64,000 nucleotides of DNA from NCBI RefSeq assembly GCF_002245895.1, contig NZ_NPJZ01000001.1, positions 682,001 to 746,000 on the forward strand. The letters are read 5' to 3'. Position numbers and translations under genes: made by a program. Positions 25,390-34,463 of this stretch are shown in pieces. Below the pieces are notes generated by a model. The model was not told the origin of the DNA, ran no database searches, and was given only the letters and a program-made list of their open reading frames with translations. Numbering within the stretch: the stretch's first letter is position 1; each line of letters opens with the position of its first letter. The stretch comes from Rhodococcus sp. OK302. Its GTDB lineage: Bacteria; Actinomycetota; Actinomycetes; Mycobacteriales; Mycobacteriaceae.

Positions 25390-27069
25390 ATGGATACAGC
25401 CAAGTCCACGGACGCTCCACCGTCGTCACCAACACCGGCTTCACCAACACTGCCGCCCGAAGCCCCGATGACACACAAGCAGAAGATCGAAGCGCTCGTC
25501 GGGCTGCTTCTCGGCATGTTCGTTGCATTCCTGTCATCGACCATCGTGTCAAATGCATTGCCTACCATCATTACCGAGCTTCACGGCACCCAGGATCAAT
25601 ACACCTGGGTCGTGACGGCAACCCTGTTGGCTTCCACCGCAACAACTCCCATCTGGGGAAAGTTCTCCGATCTGGTCAGCAAGAAACTGCTTGTCCAGCT
25701 GTCCATCACGCTCTTCACCATCGGTTCCGTTCTGGCCGGACTGTCACAATCCGTGGGCATGCTGATCGGATTCCGCGCAATCCAGGGCCTCGGCCTCGGC
25801 GGTCTGCAGGCACTGGTCATCATCGTTATCGCCGCAATGTTCAGTCCCCGTGAACGTGGCCGCTACCAGGGCCCCATTGCAGCAGTCATGTCGATTGCCA
25901 CGGTTGCAGGCCCACTGATCGGCGGCGTCATCGTCGACACCAGCTGGCTCGGCTGGCGCTGGACGTTCTTTGTCGGCGTTCCCCTCGCAGTCATCGCACT
26001 GATCGTCGTTCAACGAACCCTGAACCTTCCTGTCGTCAAGAAGGACGTCAGCATCGACTACGCCGGCGCGACGCTCATCGCCACCGGAGTCAGCACTCTT
26101 CTCATCTGGGTCACCTTGGCCGGCAAGAACTTCGAGTGGGCATCGGGAATGTCCTTCTTCCTGGTGGGCCTCGGAATCGTTCTTCTGGCAGTAGCAATCT
26201 GGGTGGAAAGCAAAGTCGAGGAACCCATCATCCCCCTGCGCTTGTTCCGTGATCGCACCACCACACTCGCGACGCTCGCCAGCATCGCCGTCGGTGTCGC
26301 AATGTTCGGCGGCGCAGTATTCCTCGGGCAGTACTTCCAGATCGCACGCGGGTACTCACCCACCGTCGCCGGGCTCCTGACGCTGCCGATGGTGATCGGT
26401 TCCCTTCTCTCGTCCGGAATCTCGGGATCACTCATCACCAAGTTCGGCCGCTGGAAGGGCTTCCTCGTTGCCGGCTCGCTGGCAATGTCCGTGGGATTCT
26501 TCCTCCTGTCCACAATCGATCACACAACACCGATGGTGCAGGTCGGATTCTTCCTCTTCGTCCTTGGCGCCGGCATGGGCATGGTGATGCAGAACCTTGT
26601 ACTCGCAGTGCAGAACACAGTGGCACCCAGCGATCTGGGAACAGCCAGTTCCACAGTCTCGTTCTTCCGTTCGCTCGGTGGCGCTGCCGGCGTCTCCGTA
26701 CTGGGCGCAGTTCTTTCCACGCATGTTGCAAACCTGACAACCAGCGGATTGAGCGCGCTCGGCATCGACATGAGTTCAGCCGGCGGATCCGGCGCCGGAC
26801 TGTCGAACCTCAAGGAACTGCCCGAGGCCGTGGCCGATGTCGTCCGCGCGTCGTACGGCGACGGAACCGCACGAATCTTCTTCATCGCGGGAATTCTGGC
26901 CCTGCTCAGCCTCTTTGCCATCGTCTTCATCAAAGAGAAGGCTCTGCGAACGGAGAGTGGTGACGAACAGTTGATCGCGAAACTCACTGCTACCGAAGAA
27001 GTCGATATCGAATCGGAAGCGGTAGTTCTGACCGGCGCGACCTCCGAAGACGTGGGCTCCCGACGATAG
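25390..27069 (+). CDS. MFS drug exporter, DHA2 (EmrB/QacA) family
   Basis: A 559-residue, 14-helix major facilitator transporter. The first helix follows a Pro-rich cytosolic N-terminus (about residues 1-30). The motif GKFSDLVSKKLLVQ after helix 2 matches the MFS loop, and RAIQGLGLGGLQALVIIVIA matches DHA2 members. It exports drugs or toxic metabolites using the proton gradient. AAGGA lies 5 bp upstream of ATG 25390. The C-terminal tail (~60 residues) is acidic. A perfect 42-bp palindrome ends the unit. Confidence 0.88.
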   Translation: MDTAKSTDAPPSSPTPASPTLPPEAPMTHKQKIEALVGLLLGMFVAFLSSTIVSNALPTIITELHGTQDQYTWVVTATLLASTATTPIWGKFSDLVSKKLLVQLSITLFTIGSVLAGLSQSVGMLIGFRAIQGLGLGGLQALVIIVIAAMFSPRERGRYQGPIAAVMSIATVAGPLIGGVIVDTSWLGWRWTFFVGVPLAVIALIVVQRTLNLPVVKKDVSIDYAGATLIATGVSTLLIWVTLAGKNFEWASGMSFFLVGLGIVLLAVAIWVESKVEEPIIPLRLFRDRTTTLATLASIAVGVAMFGGAVFLGQYFQIARGYSPTVAGLLTLPMVIGSLLSSGISGSLITKFGRWKGFLVAGSLAMSVGFFLLSTIDHTTPMVQVGFFLFVLGAGMGMVMQNLVLAVQNTVAPSDLGTASSTVSFFRSLGGAAGVSVLGAVLSTHVANLTTSGLSALGIDMSSAGGSGAGLSNLKELPEAVADVVRASYGDGTARIFFIAGILALLSLFAIVFIKEKALRTESGDEQLIAKLTATEEVDIESEAVVLTGATSEDVGSRR

Positions 27070-27083
27070 AGAACCGCAGCAAA

Positions 27084-27125
27084 AAACTTCGCCCCGGGAC
27101 ACTCGAGTGTCCCGGGGCGAAGTTT
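27084..27125. terminator. Bidirectional terminator, 42-bp perfect palindrome
   Basis: The two 21-bp arms (27084-27104 and 27105-27125) are exact reverse complements, with A-rich sequence on the left and a short T-run on the right. It sits between the convergent exporter and YdcF-like genes, so it can end both transcripts. Confidence 0.85.
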
Positions 27126-27161
27126 GCTTATTGAGCGCGAACGATTGAAGGTTGCGGCTCT

Positions 27162-27800
27162 CTAGGTTGCAGCGATAACTCCGGCGACGGGAATGCCGGC
27201 GCCCACTGCCATCCGGAAGTCGATCATTGCCCGCTCGACATGGTTGGCACTCGAGACGACAACAACACCGCTTGCCCGGCGATCAGCGAGAATCTGCGCG
27301 GTGTTCTGCGCATTCTGGACCGTCGACCCGGACCGGCCTTCTTCGGTGATCCTTCCGGGATTGATACCGTTGGCAACAAGCCAGTCACGCATCGCCTTCG
27401 CCTCGGTAATACCGGACTTAGGCGCGCCGCCACTGGTGATGATCGGCGCCGCTGGATACTGATTCGCGACCTCCAGCGCAGCCTGCAGTCTCTCGACCAG
27501 CATCGGACGCATCGTGCCGTCGTCGAACAGTCCGGCACCGAGCACGACGATATTGGTCCCCGCCGGGTTGAGATCTAGCAGGAGTGGAGACCGGCGAGTC
27601 AAGGACTCTGCACCAGTACACACCACAACCACCTCTCGAACTGGGGATTGGCACCCCCCGAAGACGGAGAGAACACCGTTGACCACGGTGACCGGTGTTA
27701 TATCTGCACTCGCCGTTGCCGGCGAAAGTCCCACCCCCGCCGCCGCCACCAAAGCTGCTGCAGCGATTCCCTTCAACACAGATGTGCGCACATTGACCAT
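27162..27800 (-). CDS. Secreted YdcF-like protein (DUF218)
   Basis: A 212-residue exported protein. The signal peptide is VLKGIAAAALVAAAGVGL with likely cleavage after ATASA (residue ~31). The DUF218 core contains IVVLGAGLFDDGTMRPMLVE, IITSGGAP, MRDWLVANGINPGRI and STVQNAQNTAQIL. ATG 27800 has GGGGAG 8 bp upstream; a longer frame to 27968 extends into a tandem repeat and is rejected. DUF218 proteins are linked to envelope and vancomycin-resistance phenotypes (SanA/YdcF), but the reaction is unknown. Confidence 0.82.
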   Translation of the reverse strand: MVNVRTSVLKGIAAAALVAAAGVGLSPATASADITPVTVVNGVLSVFGGCQSPVREVVVVCTGAESLTRRSPLLLDLNPAGTNIVVLGAGLFDDGTMRPMLVERLQAALEVANQYPAAPIITSGGAPKSGITEAKAMRDWLVANGINPGRITEEGRSGSTVQNAQNTAQILADRRASGVVVVSSANHVERAMIDFRMAVGAGIPVAGVIAAT

Positions 27801-27916
27801 CAAGCTGACTCCCCTGAATTGTCGGATGTCACGCCACGGTATCGGCAAGACACTCGGATATCGCACTTTTGATCGGATTGTTACGCAACCGATGGGGCGA
27901 TGCATATCCGTTCGAG

Positions 27917-27993
27917 TCGAACACAGCGACTTTCGTCGTCGAGCACAGCGACCTTCGTCGTCGAGCACAGCGACCTTCGCTGTCTAGCACAGC
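27917..27993. repeat. 22-bp tandem repeat, about 3.5 copies
   Basis: Three consecutive 22-bp units (27917-27938, 27939-27960, 27961-27982) follow the pattern TCGAGCACAGCGACCTTCG plus three bases, with one to three differences, and a partial fourth unit runs to 27993. It lies in a 409-bp non-coding stretch (27801-28209) between divergent genes. Apart from this and the palindrome at 28179-28204, nothing was recognised there. Confidence 0.8.
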
Positions 27994-28178
27994 CGATCAG
28001 GAAGCAGACAGGACTCGCACATCACCTAATTCTCTGGTGCACAAAGGAATTTACCGCATCTCGCGACTCTCCAATCTGTTGCAAATCGGAAGTAAAGGTT
28101 TGGCGATGCGCTTCCGTAGACGCAGCTCAAACTGCCCTCGCAAAGGTCACAAATGGTGACCACACTATTCTCGCTCGA

Positions 28179-28204
28179 CACTTTAGGTCAATTGACCTAA
28201 AGTG
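28179..28204. promoter_or_regulatory. 26-bp perfect palindrome, likely TetR operator
   Basis: CACTTTAGGTCAA and its exact reverse complement meet with no spacer, ending 5 bp before ATG 28210. A repressor bound here would block initiation. The second gene of the unit is a TetR, so autorepression is likely. Confidence 0.7.
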
Positions 28205-28209
28205 GCAGC

Positions 28210-29259
28210 ATGACCGATTCCCTGCACCACAGGTCCGACGCACCGATCCTGATCGTCGGGGGGTACGGAACCGTCGGCACCGCATTGACGAACCTTGCTG
28301 CGCCCGAATTTCCGCTTCTGCTCGCCGGTCGAAATCCCGCCGACGGCGCTGAACTCGCTAGAACACAAGGAGTTTCGGTAAGACGCTGGGATCTCGGCGA
28401 CCCCACCCCGTTCGACGCCACAGTCCGTGCAGTCGTCTCGACAGTCAATGATCCACACGACCGCGTTCTACGAGCGTGCATAGAAGCCGCGGTCCCGTAC
28501 ATCGATGTAACTAGGTGGACCGGAAGGCTTGCCCGTGCAGCAACTCTGGCAGGGCATCTGGCGCCCACCAGTCCGGTCTACCTGTCATCAGGGTGGATGG
28601 GCGGAGTAACCAATCTTGTTGCTGCGGCACTGGTTCACGAACTCGGAGCTGCCGATGAGATCACCACTTCGATCCGCTACGACACCAATGACAAGGCCGG
28701 CCGCGATTCAGTCGACTTCATTGACCGTCTCGGCCAGGACTACGAAGTGATGCTGCGCGGCAACCCGATCACCGTCAGCCCGCTGACTGATACCACGTGG
28801 GTCGAATTTCCGGGATCCAGAACCAAAGTGGCGCGTATCGACACACCCGAGCAGCTCACGTTTCCACTCACCCTGAACGTCGAAACAGCCACGACCAGAA
28901 TCGGATTCAGCTCGAACGTGTCCACAAACCTACTGCTCGCGGCCAAGAAGGCCGGACTGTTCCGGTGGGGACGCGGCGACAGATTCACGCCGCTACGCCG
29001 AGCGCTCCTCTACTCACCCGGCACCGGCGGCAGCGCACAAATCCGGATCGATGTGTCCGGGCCTCATGGCGCCGCGAGTGCCGTCGTGGTCGATCCAAAC
29101 GGTCAAGCACACCTGACAGCAGTGGGAGGATACCTCGCACTACGACGCGTCCTCGGAACCGAAATGCACCCCGGAATTGCTTTCCCCGAATCGGTTCCGC
29201 ATCCGGAACGCATCATCGGCGAACTCGAGAAACACGGAGTGGCAGTATTGCGGACATGA
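28210..29259 (+). CDS. Saccharopine dehydrogenase-like NAD(P)-binding protein
   Basis: A 349-residue protein with a Rossmann start ILIVGGYGTVGTALTNLA (about residues 13-30), followed by LAGRNPADG and VVSTVNDPHDRVLRACIEA, as in saccharopine dehydrogenase-like and trans-acting enoyl reductase families. The C-terminal half is less conserved. It is an NAD(P)-dependent oxidoreductase of unknown substrate. It sits directly behind the 26-bp palindrome and overlaps the TetR start by 4 bp (ATGA), so the two genes form a repressor-controlled pair. Confidence 0.78.
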   Translation: MTDSLHHRSDAPILIVGGYGTVGTALTNLAAPEFPLLLAGRNPADGAELARTQGVSVRRWDLGDPTPFDATVRAVVSTVNDPHDRVLRACIEAAVPYIDVTRWTGRLARAATLAGHLAPTSPVYLSSGWMGGVTNLVAAALVHELGAADEITTSIRYDTNDKAGRDSVDFIDRLGQDYEVMLRGNPITVSPLTDTTWVEFPGSRTKVARIDTPEQLTFPLTLNVETATTRIGFSSNVSTNLLLAAKKAGLFRWGRGDRFTPLRRALLYSPGTGGSAQIRIDVSGPHGAASAVVVDPNGQAHLTAVGGYLALRRVLGTEMHPGIAFPESVPHPERIIGELEKHGVAVLRT

Positions 29260-29858
29260 CACTCTCGAAGGGAGCCGCCCGGGCGGCAGCGATTCTCGAC
29301 GCCGCCGAGGAAGTCCTGATCACTGCGGGCAATGCGCACTCGGCGATGCGCGACTTTGCCGCCGCCGCGGGCATTCGTGTCGGCCATCTTCAGCATTACT
29401 TCCCTACCCGGGCAGATCTCATACGGGCGATCATGTCGCGCGCACTCGAACGTTCACTCGCACGGCTTACTGCTACGACGAACACCTGGACAGAGGCTGC
29501 ATCCGATACACAGATCACACGGGCCGATTCCGAAAGGCTCATCCTCGTTCTGCTCTCCGAGCAGGAGGACCCGGCGACTGTTCGGCTGTACGTCGAAGTG
29601 TGGTCCCTTGCCTCTGTCGATACCGAGATCGCTGCAGTCGTTCGAGACTTCTACCGGCAGTATGTCGCTCACGTGGCCCGGATTGTCGCTCGGGCGCAGC
29701 CCGACCTCGATTCCGTCGCACTCCGCGGGCGAGCCGAGTCAGTGGTAAGCGTTCTCGAAGGTTCGTCAGTCCTTCGTTCAGGCATCGCCGACCTCCGGTC
29801 GGAATCGACCGACGCCATTCTTGTGCAAACGCTGCAGTATCTGATTCACGGGTCGTGA
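29256..29858 (+). CDS. TetR family regulator
   Basis: A 200-residue TetR protein from ATG 29256 (overlapping the previous stop). Helix-turn-helix: MRDFAAAAGIRVGHLQHYFP, about residues 31-50; the C-terminal part resembles BetI-like TetR domains (VRLYVEVWSLASVDTEIAAVV). It probably autoregulates the pair through the palindrome at 28179-28204. A longer frame starting at 28797 lies inside the preceding gene and is rejected. Confidence 0.84.
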   Translation: MTLSKGAARAAAILDAAEEVLITAGNAHSAMRDFAAAAGIRVGHLQHYFPTRADLIRAIMSRALERSLARLTATTNTWTEAASDTQITRADSERLILVLLSEQEDPATVRLYVEVWSLASVDTEIAAVVRDFYRQYVAHVARIVARAQPDLDSVALRGRAESVVSVLEGSSVLRSGIADLRSESTDAILVQTLQYLIHGS

Positions 29859-29878
29859 CGCGCACGTATCGTAATCGC

Positions 29879-30505
29879 ATGAGCGTTGCACACGAATGGA
29901 GCCGGATCACCGAATGGTGCGGTACACACGCACCGGTGACGGCTGCTGCGATGCAGCCGGGATTGTCCGAGAACACTATCGCCGAATACGAGGCGTCCAC
30001 CGGGTTCGATTGGCCCGCGGAACTCAAAGATCTCTACCGCCTGCAGAACGGCAGCGTAACGCACGACGATCGCACCGGCTTGTTTCTCGGCAGCGTTCTG
30101 CCCGACAAGTTCCTCTATCCCCTCGACGTAGCCGTAGAGATCCGACTCAACCTCCTCGAAGCCTGGGACGAAACCATCTACGAGAATGTGGAGCTGTATG
30201 CCGAGGACGAGATGGATCTGCGCGACGCGGACGAAGCCGGTACTGCGGCAAGCATGTTCATCCCTTCGTACGTTCCGTTTGCCGGCCTCGACGAGTATCA
30301 CTACTTTGTCGACACTCGGGCGGGCGCTCTACACAACTGCGTCGCCGAGTACGGGCAGGAATCCCTGGACACCGGTGGCCCCATCTGGGCCTCCATCTCG
30401 GTAATGTTGGCGGCTCACGCGAGCGCTCTCGAAGAGGGTTCTGTGCTCGGAGTCTGGAAACCCGTTGTGAGCAAAGGCGTTTTGGAATGGGAAGTCGAAG
30501 TATGA
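29879..30505 (+). CDS. SMI1/KNR4 family protein
   Basis: A 208-residue acidic protein. The N-terminal segment LSENTIAEYEASTGFDWPAELKDLY-like pattern (residues ~30-55; I paraphrase it as helix, then P-x-L-K-x-L-Y) and the following NGSVTHDDRTGLFLG are typical of the SMI1/KNR4 (SUKH) fold, whose members serve as immunity proteins or general adaptors. ATG 29879 begins 20 bp after the TetR stop, and the stop overlaps galT by 4 bp. No toxin gene is adjacent. Coupling to galT suggests a housekeeping or regulatory role rather than immunity. Confidence 0.78.
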   Translation: MSVAHEWSRITEWCGTHAPVTAAAMQPGLSENTIAEYEASTGFDWPAELKDLYRLQNGSVTHDDRTGLFLGSVLPDKFLYPLDVAVEIRLNLLEAWDETIYENVELYAEDEMDLRDADEAGTAASMFIPSYVPFAGLDEYHYFVDTRAGALHNCVAEYGQESLDTGGPIWASISVMLAAHASALEEGSVLGVWKPVVSKGVLEWEVEV

Positions 30506-31605
30506 GTTCACCGCATCGCCAGGACCGTCGAGTGCTGGCCGACGGTCGCGAGATCATCTACTTCGACGACGTCGGCACCGATCGAGCACATGACGCCCCC
30601 GATCTGCGGGAGCTACCGGCGGCCACCCATCACTCGGCTATGCGTTTCGACGCGATCGTAGGCGAGTGGATCACCATCGCGTCACATCGCATGACCCGCA
30701 CACACCTACCGTCTCTGGCCGACTGTCCACTGTGCCCGACCAGCGAAACCGGCACAGCCACTGAGATACCCGATGCGCAGTACGACGTCGCAGTGTTCGA
30801 GAACCGATTTCCCAGCTTCGCATTCGGCGCGGAGACCGACACCAACGAAACACGCCTCGGTTTGCTCGATCGTCCCGCGGACGGCCGCTGTGAAGTGTTG
30901 TGCTTTTCGAGCGATCACACTGCGTCCGTAGCCGATCTTCCACTCGCCCGCATGAAGACGATCATCTCGGCCTGGATTGCTCGCACTGAAGAGCTTTCCG
31001 CTGTGCCGGGGGTCGAGCAGGTATTCTGCTTCGAGAATCGGGGCGAGGAGATCGGCGTAACTCTCCGTCACCCCCACGGCCAGATCTATGCGTATCCGTA
31101 TGTGACACCGCGGACAGAAGCCATTTCCATCCAGGCCGACAAGCACTTTCAGCGCACCGGTCGCTCACTGCTCCGCGACGTACTCGACTTCGAGCGTGCC
31201 GCCGGCACACGCGTGGTCTACAGCGGCGAACACTGGACTGCGTACGTACCCGTCGCAGCGCGGTGGCCGATCGAAATCCACCTGGCTCCCCATCGCGACG
31301 TCCCGGACCTCCCCGCACTGAACACGGATGAGCGCGCAGAACTCGCCGTGGTCTACCAGGATCTCCTGCGCCGCATCGACCACTTCTACCCGGAAGTTGA
31401 TCAGGTTCCGTACATCGCGGCCTGGCACCAGGCGCCGGTTCGAATCAATCGCTCTCTGAGTCGCCTTCACCTGCAACTGTTCTCGATCTTGCGGGCGCCG
31501 GGCAAACTCAAGTATCTCGCCGGATCCGAATCAGCGATGGGAGCATGGGTCAACGACGCCGTACCCGAAAACGTGGCCGCCCGCTTGAGGGAGTTAGCGC
31601 TGTGA
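30502..31605 (+). CDS. galT: Galactose-1-phosphate uridylyltransferase
   Basis: A 367-residue GalT of the HIT superfamily. The zinc motif C75-x-x-C78 (ADCPLCP) and the active site H190-P-H192 (TLRHPHGQIYAYPY) are intact. It transfers UMP between UDP-glucose and galactose-1-phosphate in the Leloir pathway. The start overlaps the SMI1/KNR4 stop (ATGA) and the stop overlaps galK (GTGA), so the three are translated as one unit. galE is not in this window. Confidence 0.92.
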   Translation: MSSPHRQDRRVLADGREIIYFDDVGTDRAHDAPDLRELPAATHHSAMRFDAIVGEWITIASHRMTRTHLPSLADCPLCPTSETGTATEIPDAQYDVAVFENRFPSFAFGAETDTNETRLGLLDRPADGRCEVLCFSSDHTASVADLPLARMKTIISAWIARTEELSAVPGVEQVFCFENRGEEIGVTLRHPHGQIYAYPYVTPRTEAISIQADKHFQRTGRSLLRDVLDFERAAGTRVVYSGEHWTAYVPVAARWPIEIHLAPHRDVPDLPALNTDERAELAVVYQDLLRRIDHFYPEVDQVPYIAAWHQAPVRINRSLSRLHLQLFSILRAPGKLKYLAGSESAMGAWVNDAVPENVAARLRELAL

Positions 31606-32720
31606 ACTCACTGAAAAGTGCTGTGCAACAATCATTTTTTGCAACCTTCGGCTACGAGCCGGCTGGTGTATGGTCCGCCCCCGGCCGCGTCAACTTGATC
31701 GGCGAACACACCGATTACAACGCCGGACTCTGCTTACCAGTGGCCCTCGAACACCGCACCTACGTTGCCGCCGCACTGCGCGCCGACAGTCTGGTGCGGA
31801 TCCACAGCCGGCAATCCGCAACCGCCCACGAAGGCGATTTCGGCGTACTCGGACACGGCTGGGCTGCCTATCCCACAGCAGTTCTGTGGGCACTCGGATT
31901 CGACAACATCGGCATCGATCTCTACCTCGACTCTTCAGTACCCGTAGGCGCCGGACTCTCCAGCTCCGCAGCACTCACCTGCTCAGTAGCATTGGCCGTC
32001 AACGAACTTCACGGAAATCCCTTCTCCCGCCATCAACTCGCCGAAGCCTGTATCCGTGCCGAAAACGAAGGGGTCGGAGCCCCCACCGGCGGGATGGACC
32101 AGACCATCGCACTCTTCGCCCGGCCCGCAACAGCACTTCTCCTGGACTGCCGAGACAACTCCACCGAACACATACCCTTCGACCTACCGTCCACCGGTTT
32201 CGAACTCATCGTCATCGACACCGGGGTCAAACATTCCCTCGCCGACGGCCAATACGGACTGCGCCGAACCCAGTGCGCCGACGCAGCACAAATCCTCGGC
32301 GTCAGTAGTTTGCGCGAGGCAACCCTCGACCAGGTCGAATCACTGGACGACGCAGTCCTTCGGTCCCGGGCCCGCCACGTCGTCTCCGAAAACGAGCGGG
32401 TGTGGGGCGTCGGGAAGCTCTTGCGTGAGAACCGGGTGGGTGAGATCGGCTCACTCCTCGACAGTTCTCACGCTTCGTTGCGTGACGACTTCGAAGTCTC
32501 CTGCCCCGAACTCGACGCGGCGGTCGACGCCGCGCGCCGGGGCGGCGCCGTGGGCGCCAGAATGACCGGCGGCGGGTTCGGCGGAAGCGCCATCGCGCTC
32601 GCCCCCGTTGGTAAATTCCGAAATATACGACAAAATGTAGTAGATGCCTATATTCGCAGGTCACTGCCATCGCCGCGGTTCTTTCACGCGGTACCGTCAG
32701 GCTCCGCCCATCGGGACTGA
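31602..32720 (+). CDS. galK: Galactokinase
   Basis: A 372-residue GHMP kinase. The galactokinase signature GRVNLIGEHTDYN lies at residues 28-40, the ATP loop GAGLSSSAAL near 117-126, and TGGGFGGSAIAL near 328-339. It phosphorylates galactose for GalT. GTG 31602 overlaps the galT stop. The last 40 codons are noticeably more AT-rich than the rest but stay in frame and align with the family's C-terminus. Confidence 0.92.
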   Translation: MNSLKSAVQQSFFATFGYEPAGVWSAPGRVNLIGEHTDYNAGLCLPVALEHRTYVAAALRADSLVRIHSRQSATAHEGDFGVLGHGWAAYPTAVLWALGFDNIGIDLYLDSSVPVGAGLSSSAALTCSVALAVNELHGNPFSRHQLAEACIRAENEGVGAPTGGMDQTIALFARPATALLLDCRDNSTEHIPFDLPSTGFELIVIDTGVKHSLADGQYGLRRTQCADAAQILGVSSLREATLDQVESLDDAVLRSRARHVVSENERVWGVGKLLRENRVGEIGSLLDSSHASLRDDFEVSCPELDAAVDAARRGGAVGARMTGGGFGGSAIALAPVGKFRNIRQNVVDAYIRRSLPSPRFFHAVPSGSAHRD

Positions 32721-32731
32721 GAGCCGCCTCA

Positions 32732-32761
32732 CATAAATAGTCATTTCAGATGCGAATTATG
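32732..32761. promoter_or_regulatory. Imperfect dyad, candidate NsrR site
   Basis: A 30-bp AT-rich dyad with matching ends CATAA and TTATG and further scattered pairs, ending 12 bp before the nsrR start. The segment GTCATTTCAGATGCG resembles the ATGCATTT-like half-sites of NsrR in other bacteria. It probably mediates autoregulation of nsrR-hmp. Confidence 0.4.
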
Positions 32762-32773
32762 TAGGTTCAAGTC

Positions 32774-33223
32774 ATGCAACTGACGCAGTTCACCGATCTG
32801 GGGTTGCGCGTCGTCATGCGGCTAGCCGTACTCGACGCCGACGCCTCCCCCAGCACCCGGCTGATTGCCCAGCAGCTCAATGTGTCCTACGCCCACACAA
32901 CCAAGGTTGTTACTCGCCTCGGCGAGCTGGGCATCGTCAATACCAAACGTGGCCGCAGCGGTGGACTTTCCATCACCGAACTCGGCCGCACCGCCACCAT
33001 CGGTTGGCTCGCCAGACGCCTCGAAGGGCCCGGCGAGGTGGTCGACTGTGAAGGCGACAAGCCGTGCCCCCTACGCGGTGGATGCCTTCTTCGCAGCGCA
33101 TTGCACGACGCGCAAGAAGCGTTCTTCGCCTCACTCGACGGTGTCACGATCGCAGACGTGACACGCCAGCCGTCCAAGACTGTTCTCCTTCGTCTCACCA
33201 CTCGGAGTGACGAAGCAGGCTGA
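32774..33223 (+). CDS. nsrR: Nitric-oxide-sensing Rrf2 repressor NsrR
   Basis: A 149-residue Rrf2 protein. The start MQLTQFTDLGLRVVMRLA is characteristic of NsrR, with a winged helix LNVSYAHTTKVVTRLGELG and the iron-sulfur cysteines C92, C98 and C104 (CEGDKPCPLRGGC). NsrR loses its cluster on exposure to NO and derepresses NO-detoxifying genes. The flavohaemoglobin gene begins 33 bp downstream, the classical pair. Confidence 0.92.
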   Translation: MQLTQFTDLGLRVVMRLAVLDADASPSTRLIAQQLNVSYAHTTKVVTRLGELGIVNTKRGRSGGLSITELGRTATIGWLARRLEGPGEVVDCEGDKPCPLRGGCLLRSALHDAQEAFFASLDGVTIADVTRQPSKTVLLRLTTRSDEAG

Positions 33224-33256
33224 ACACCAACGAATTTCGACCGAACGGAGCATCTC

Positions 33257-34450
33257 ATGCTTTCCCCACAGTCAACCGAGGTCATTCGCGCCACCCTCCC
33301 CGTGGTCGGCGCCGCCATCGGAGATATCACGTCGCGGTTCTACGAGCGAATGTTGACAGCCCACCCGGAACTGGAACGCGATCTGTTCAATCGCGCCAAT
33401 CAGAAGCAAGGCGAACAGCAAAAGGCCCTCGCCGGTGCAATCGCCGCATTCGCAACGCTGCAACTCGAACCCGATCAGGACAAGGTAGATCTCATCCTGT
33501 CCCGCATCGCGCACAAGCATGCATCACTCGGCATTACACCCGATCAGTACGCCATAGTCCACGAGCACCTCTTCGCGGCAATTGTCGAAATCCTCGGCGA
33601 GGCAGTAACTCCCGAGGTTGCCGCCGCTTGGGACGAGGTCTACTGGCTGATGGCAGAAACACTGATCTCGATGGAACGTGGCCTCTACGAATTGGCCGGA
33701 GTCGAACCTGGTGAGGTGTGGCGCACAGTTCGAATCACCGAACGCGTGCTGCAGTCCGCCGATACCGTGTCCCTGACACTAGCCTCGACCGACGGCAGTG
33801 AGCTTCCGACTTTCTCTCCCGGACAATACCTTTCGGTTGGTGTCGTCTTGGCCGACGGCGCTCGTCAGATACGCCAGTACAGTCTGTGCTCGACGCCCAG
33901 CAGTTCCGATTGGCGGATCAGCGTCAAGCGAATCTCCGGAGAATTCGACGGCGAGGTGTCGAACTTCCTCTACAGCAACGTCTTCGAAGGTGACACTCTA
34001 TCCGTCACTACGCCTTTCGGTGATCTCACGATGCCCGACGACGATTCACCGCTGCTACTGGCATCCGCCGGCATCGGATGCACTCCGATGATCGGCATGC
34101 TCAACCATCTCGCCGACACCGGGGCGACGCGCTCCGTCTCTGTCATTCATGCCGATCGGTCCATCGCCGATCATGCACACCGAACCGAACTGAGCGCACT
34201 CGTCGACAAGATTCCGGCAGCGAAGTTGCATCGCTGGTACGAGGACTTGGGAGTGCACTCATCGCTCGAGGCTGTCACCGAAGGACGAGCGGATCTCCGC
34301 GACATCAAACTCGAACCCGATACGCAGGCCTTCCTGTGCGGGCCGATGCCGTTCATGCTGTCGATGCGCGAATCCTTGATCGCACGCGACATTCCGGCGC
34401 AGAATATCCACTACGAGGTCTTCGGACCGGACAGCTGGGCAAACGCCTGA
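33257..34450 (+). CDS. hmp: Flavohaemoprotein, nitric oxide dioxygenase
   Basis: A 397-residue flavohaemoglobin. The globin domain (1-140) contains RFYERML (B10 Tyr) and the proximal-His segment IAHKHASLG. The FAD domain has RQYSLCS, and the NAD domain GIGCTPMIGML and LCGPMPFM. It oxidises NO to nitrate with O2 and NAD(P)H. GGAG lies 6 bp before ATG 33257. It is co-transcribed with nsrR and followed after 13 bp by a small unknown gene. Confidence 0.93.
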   Translation: MLSPQSTEVIRATLPVVGAAIGDITSRFYERMLTAHPELERDLFNRANQKQGEQQKALAGAIAAFATLQLEPDQDKVDLILSRIAHKHASLGITPDQYAIVHEHLFAAIVEILGEAVTPEVAAAWDEVYWLMAETLISMERGLYELAGVEPGEVWRTVRITERVLQSADTVSLTLASTDGSELPTFSPGQYLSVGVVLADGARQIRQYSLCSTPSSSDWRISVKRISGEFDGEVSNFLYSNVFEGDTLSVTTPFGDLTMPDDDSPLLLASAGIGCTPMIGMLNHLADTGATRSVSVIHADRSIADHAHRTELSALVDKIPAAKLHRWYEDLGVHSSLEAVTEGRADLRDIKLEPDTQAFLCGPMPFMLSMRESLIARDIPAQNIHYEVFGPDSWANA

Positions 34451-34463
34451 GTCAGGAGTATCG

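Noticed and set aside
27917..27993. Possible CRISPR array
   Set aside because: The 22-bp units are directly contiguous without unique spacers, so this is a simple tandem repeat; no cas genes are present.
29879..30505. SMI1/KNR4 gene as an immunity gene of a polymorphic toxin
   Set aside because: No toxin, WXG or RHS gene lies beside it; it is fused by overlap to galT instead.
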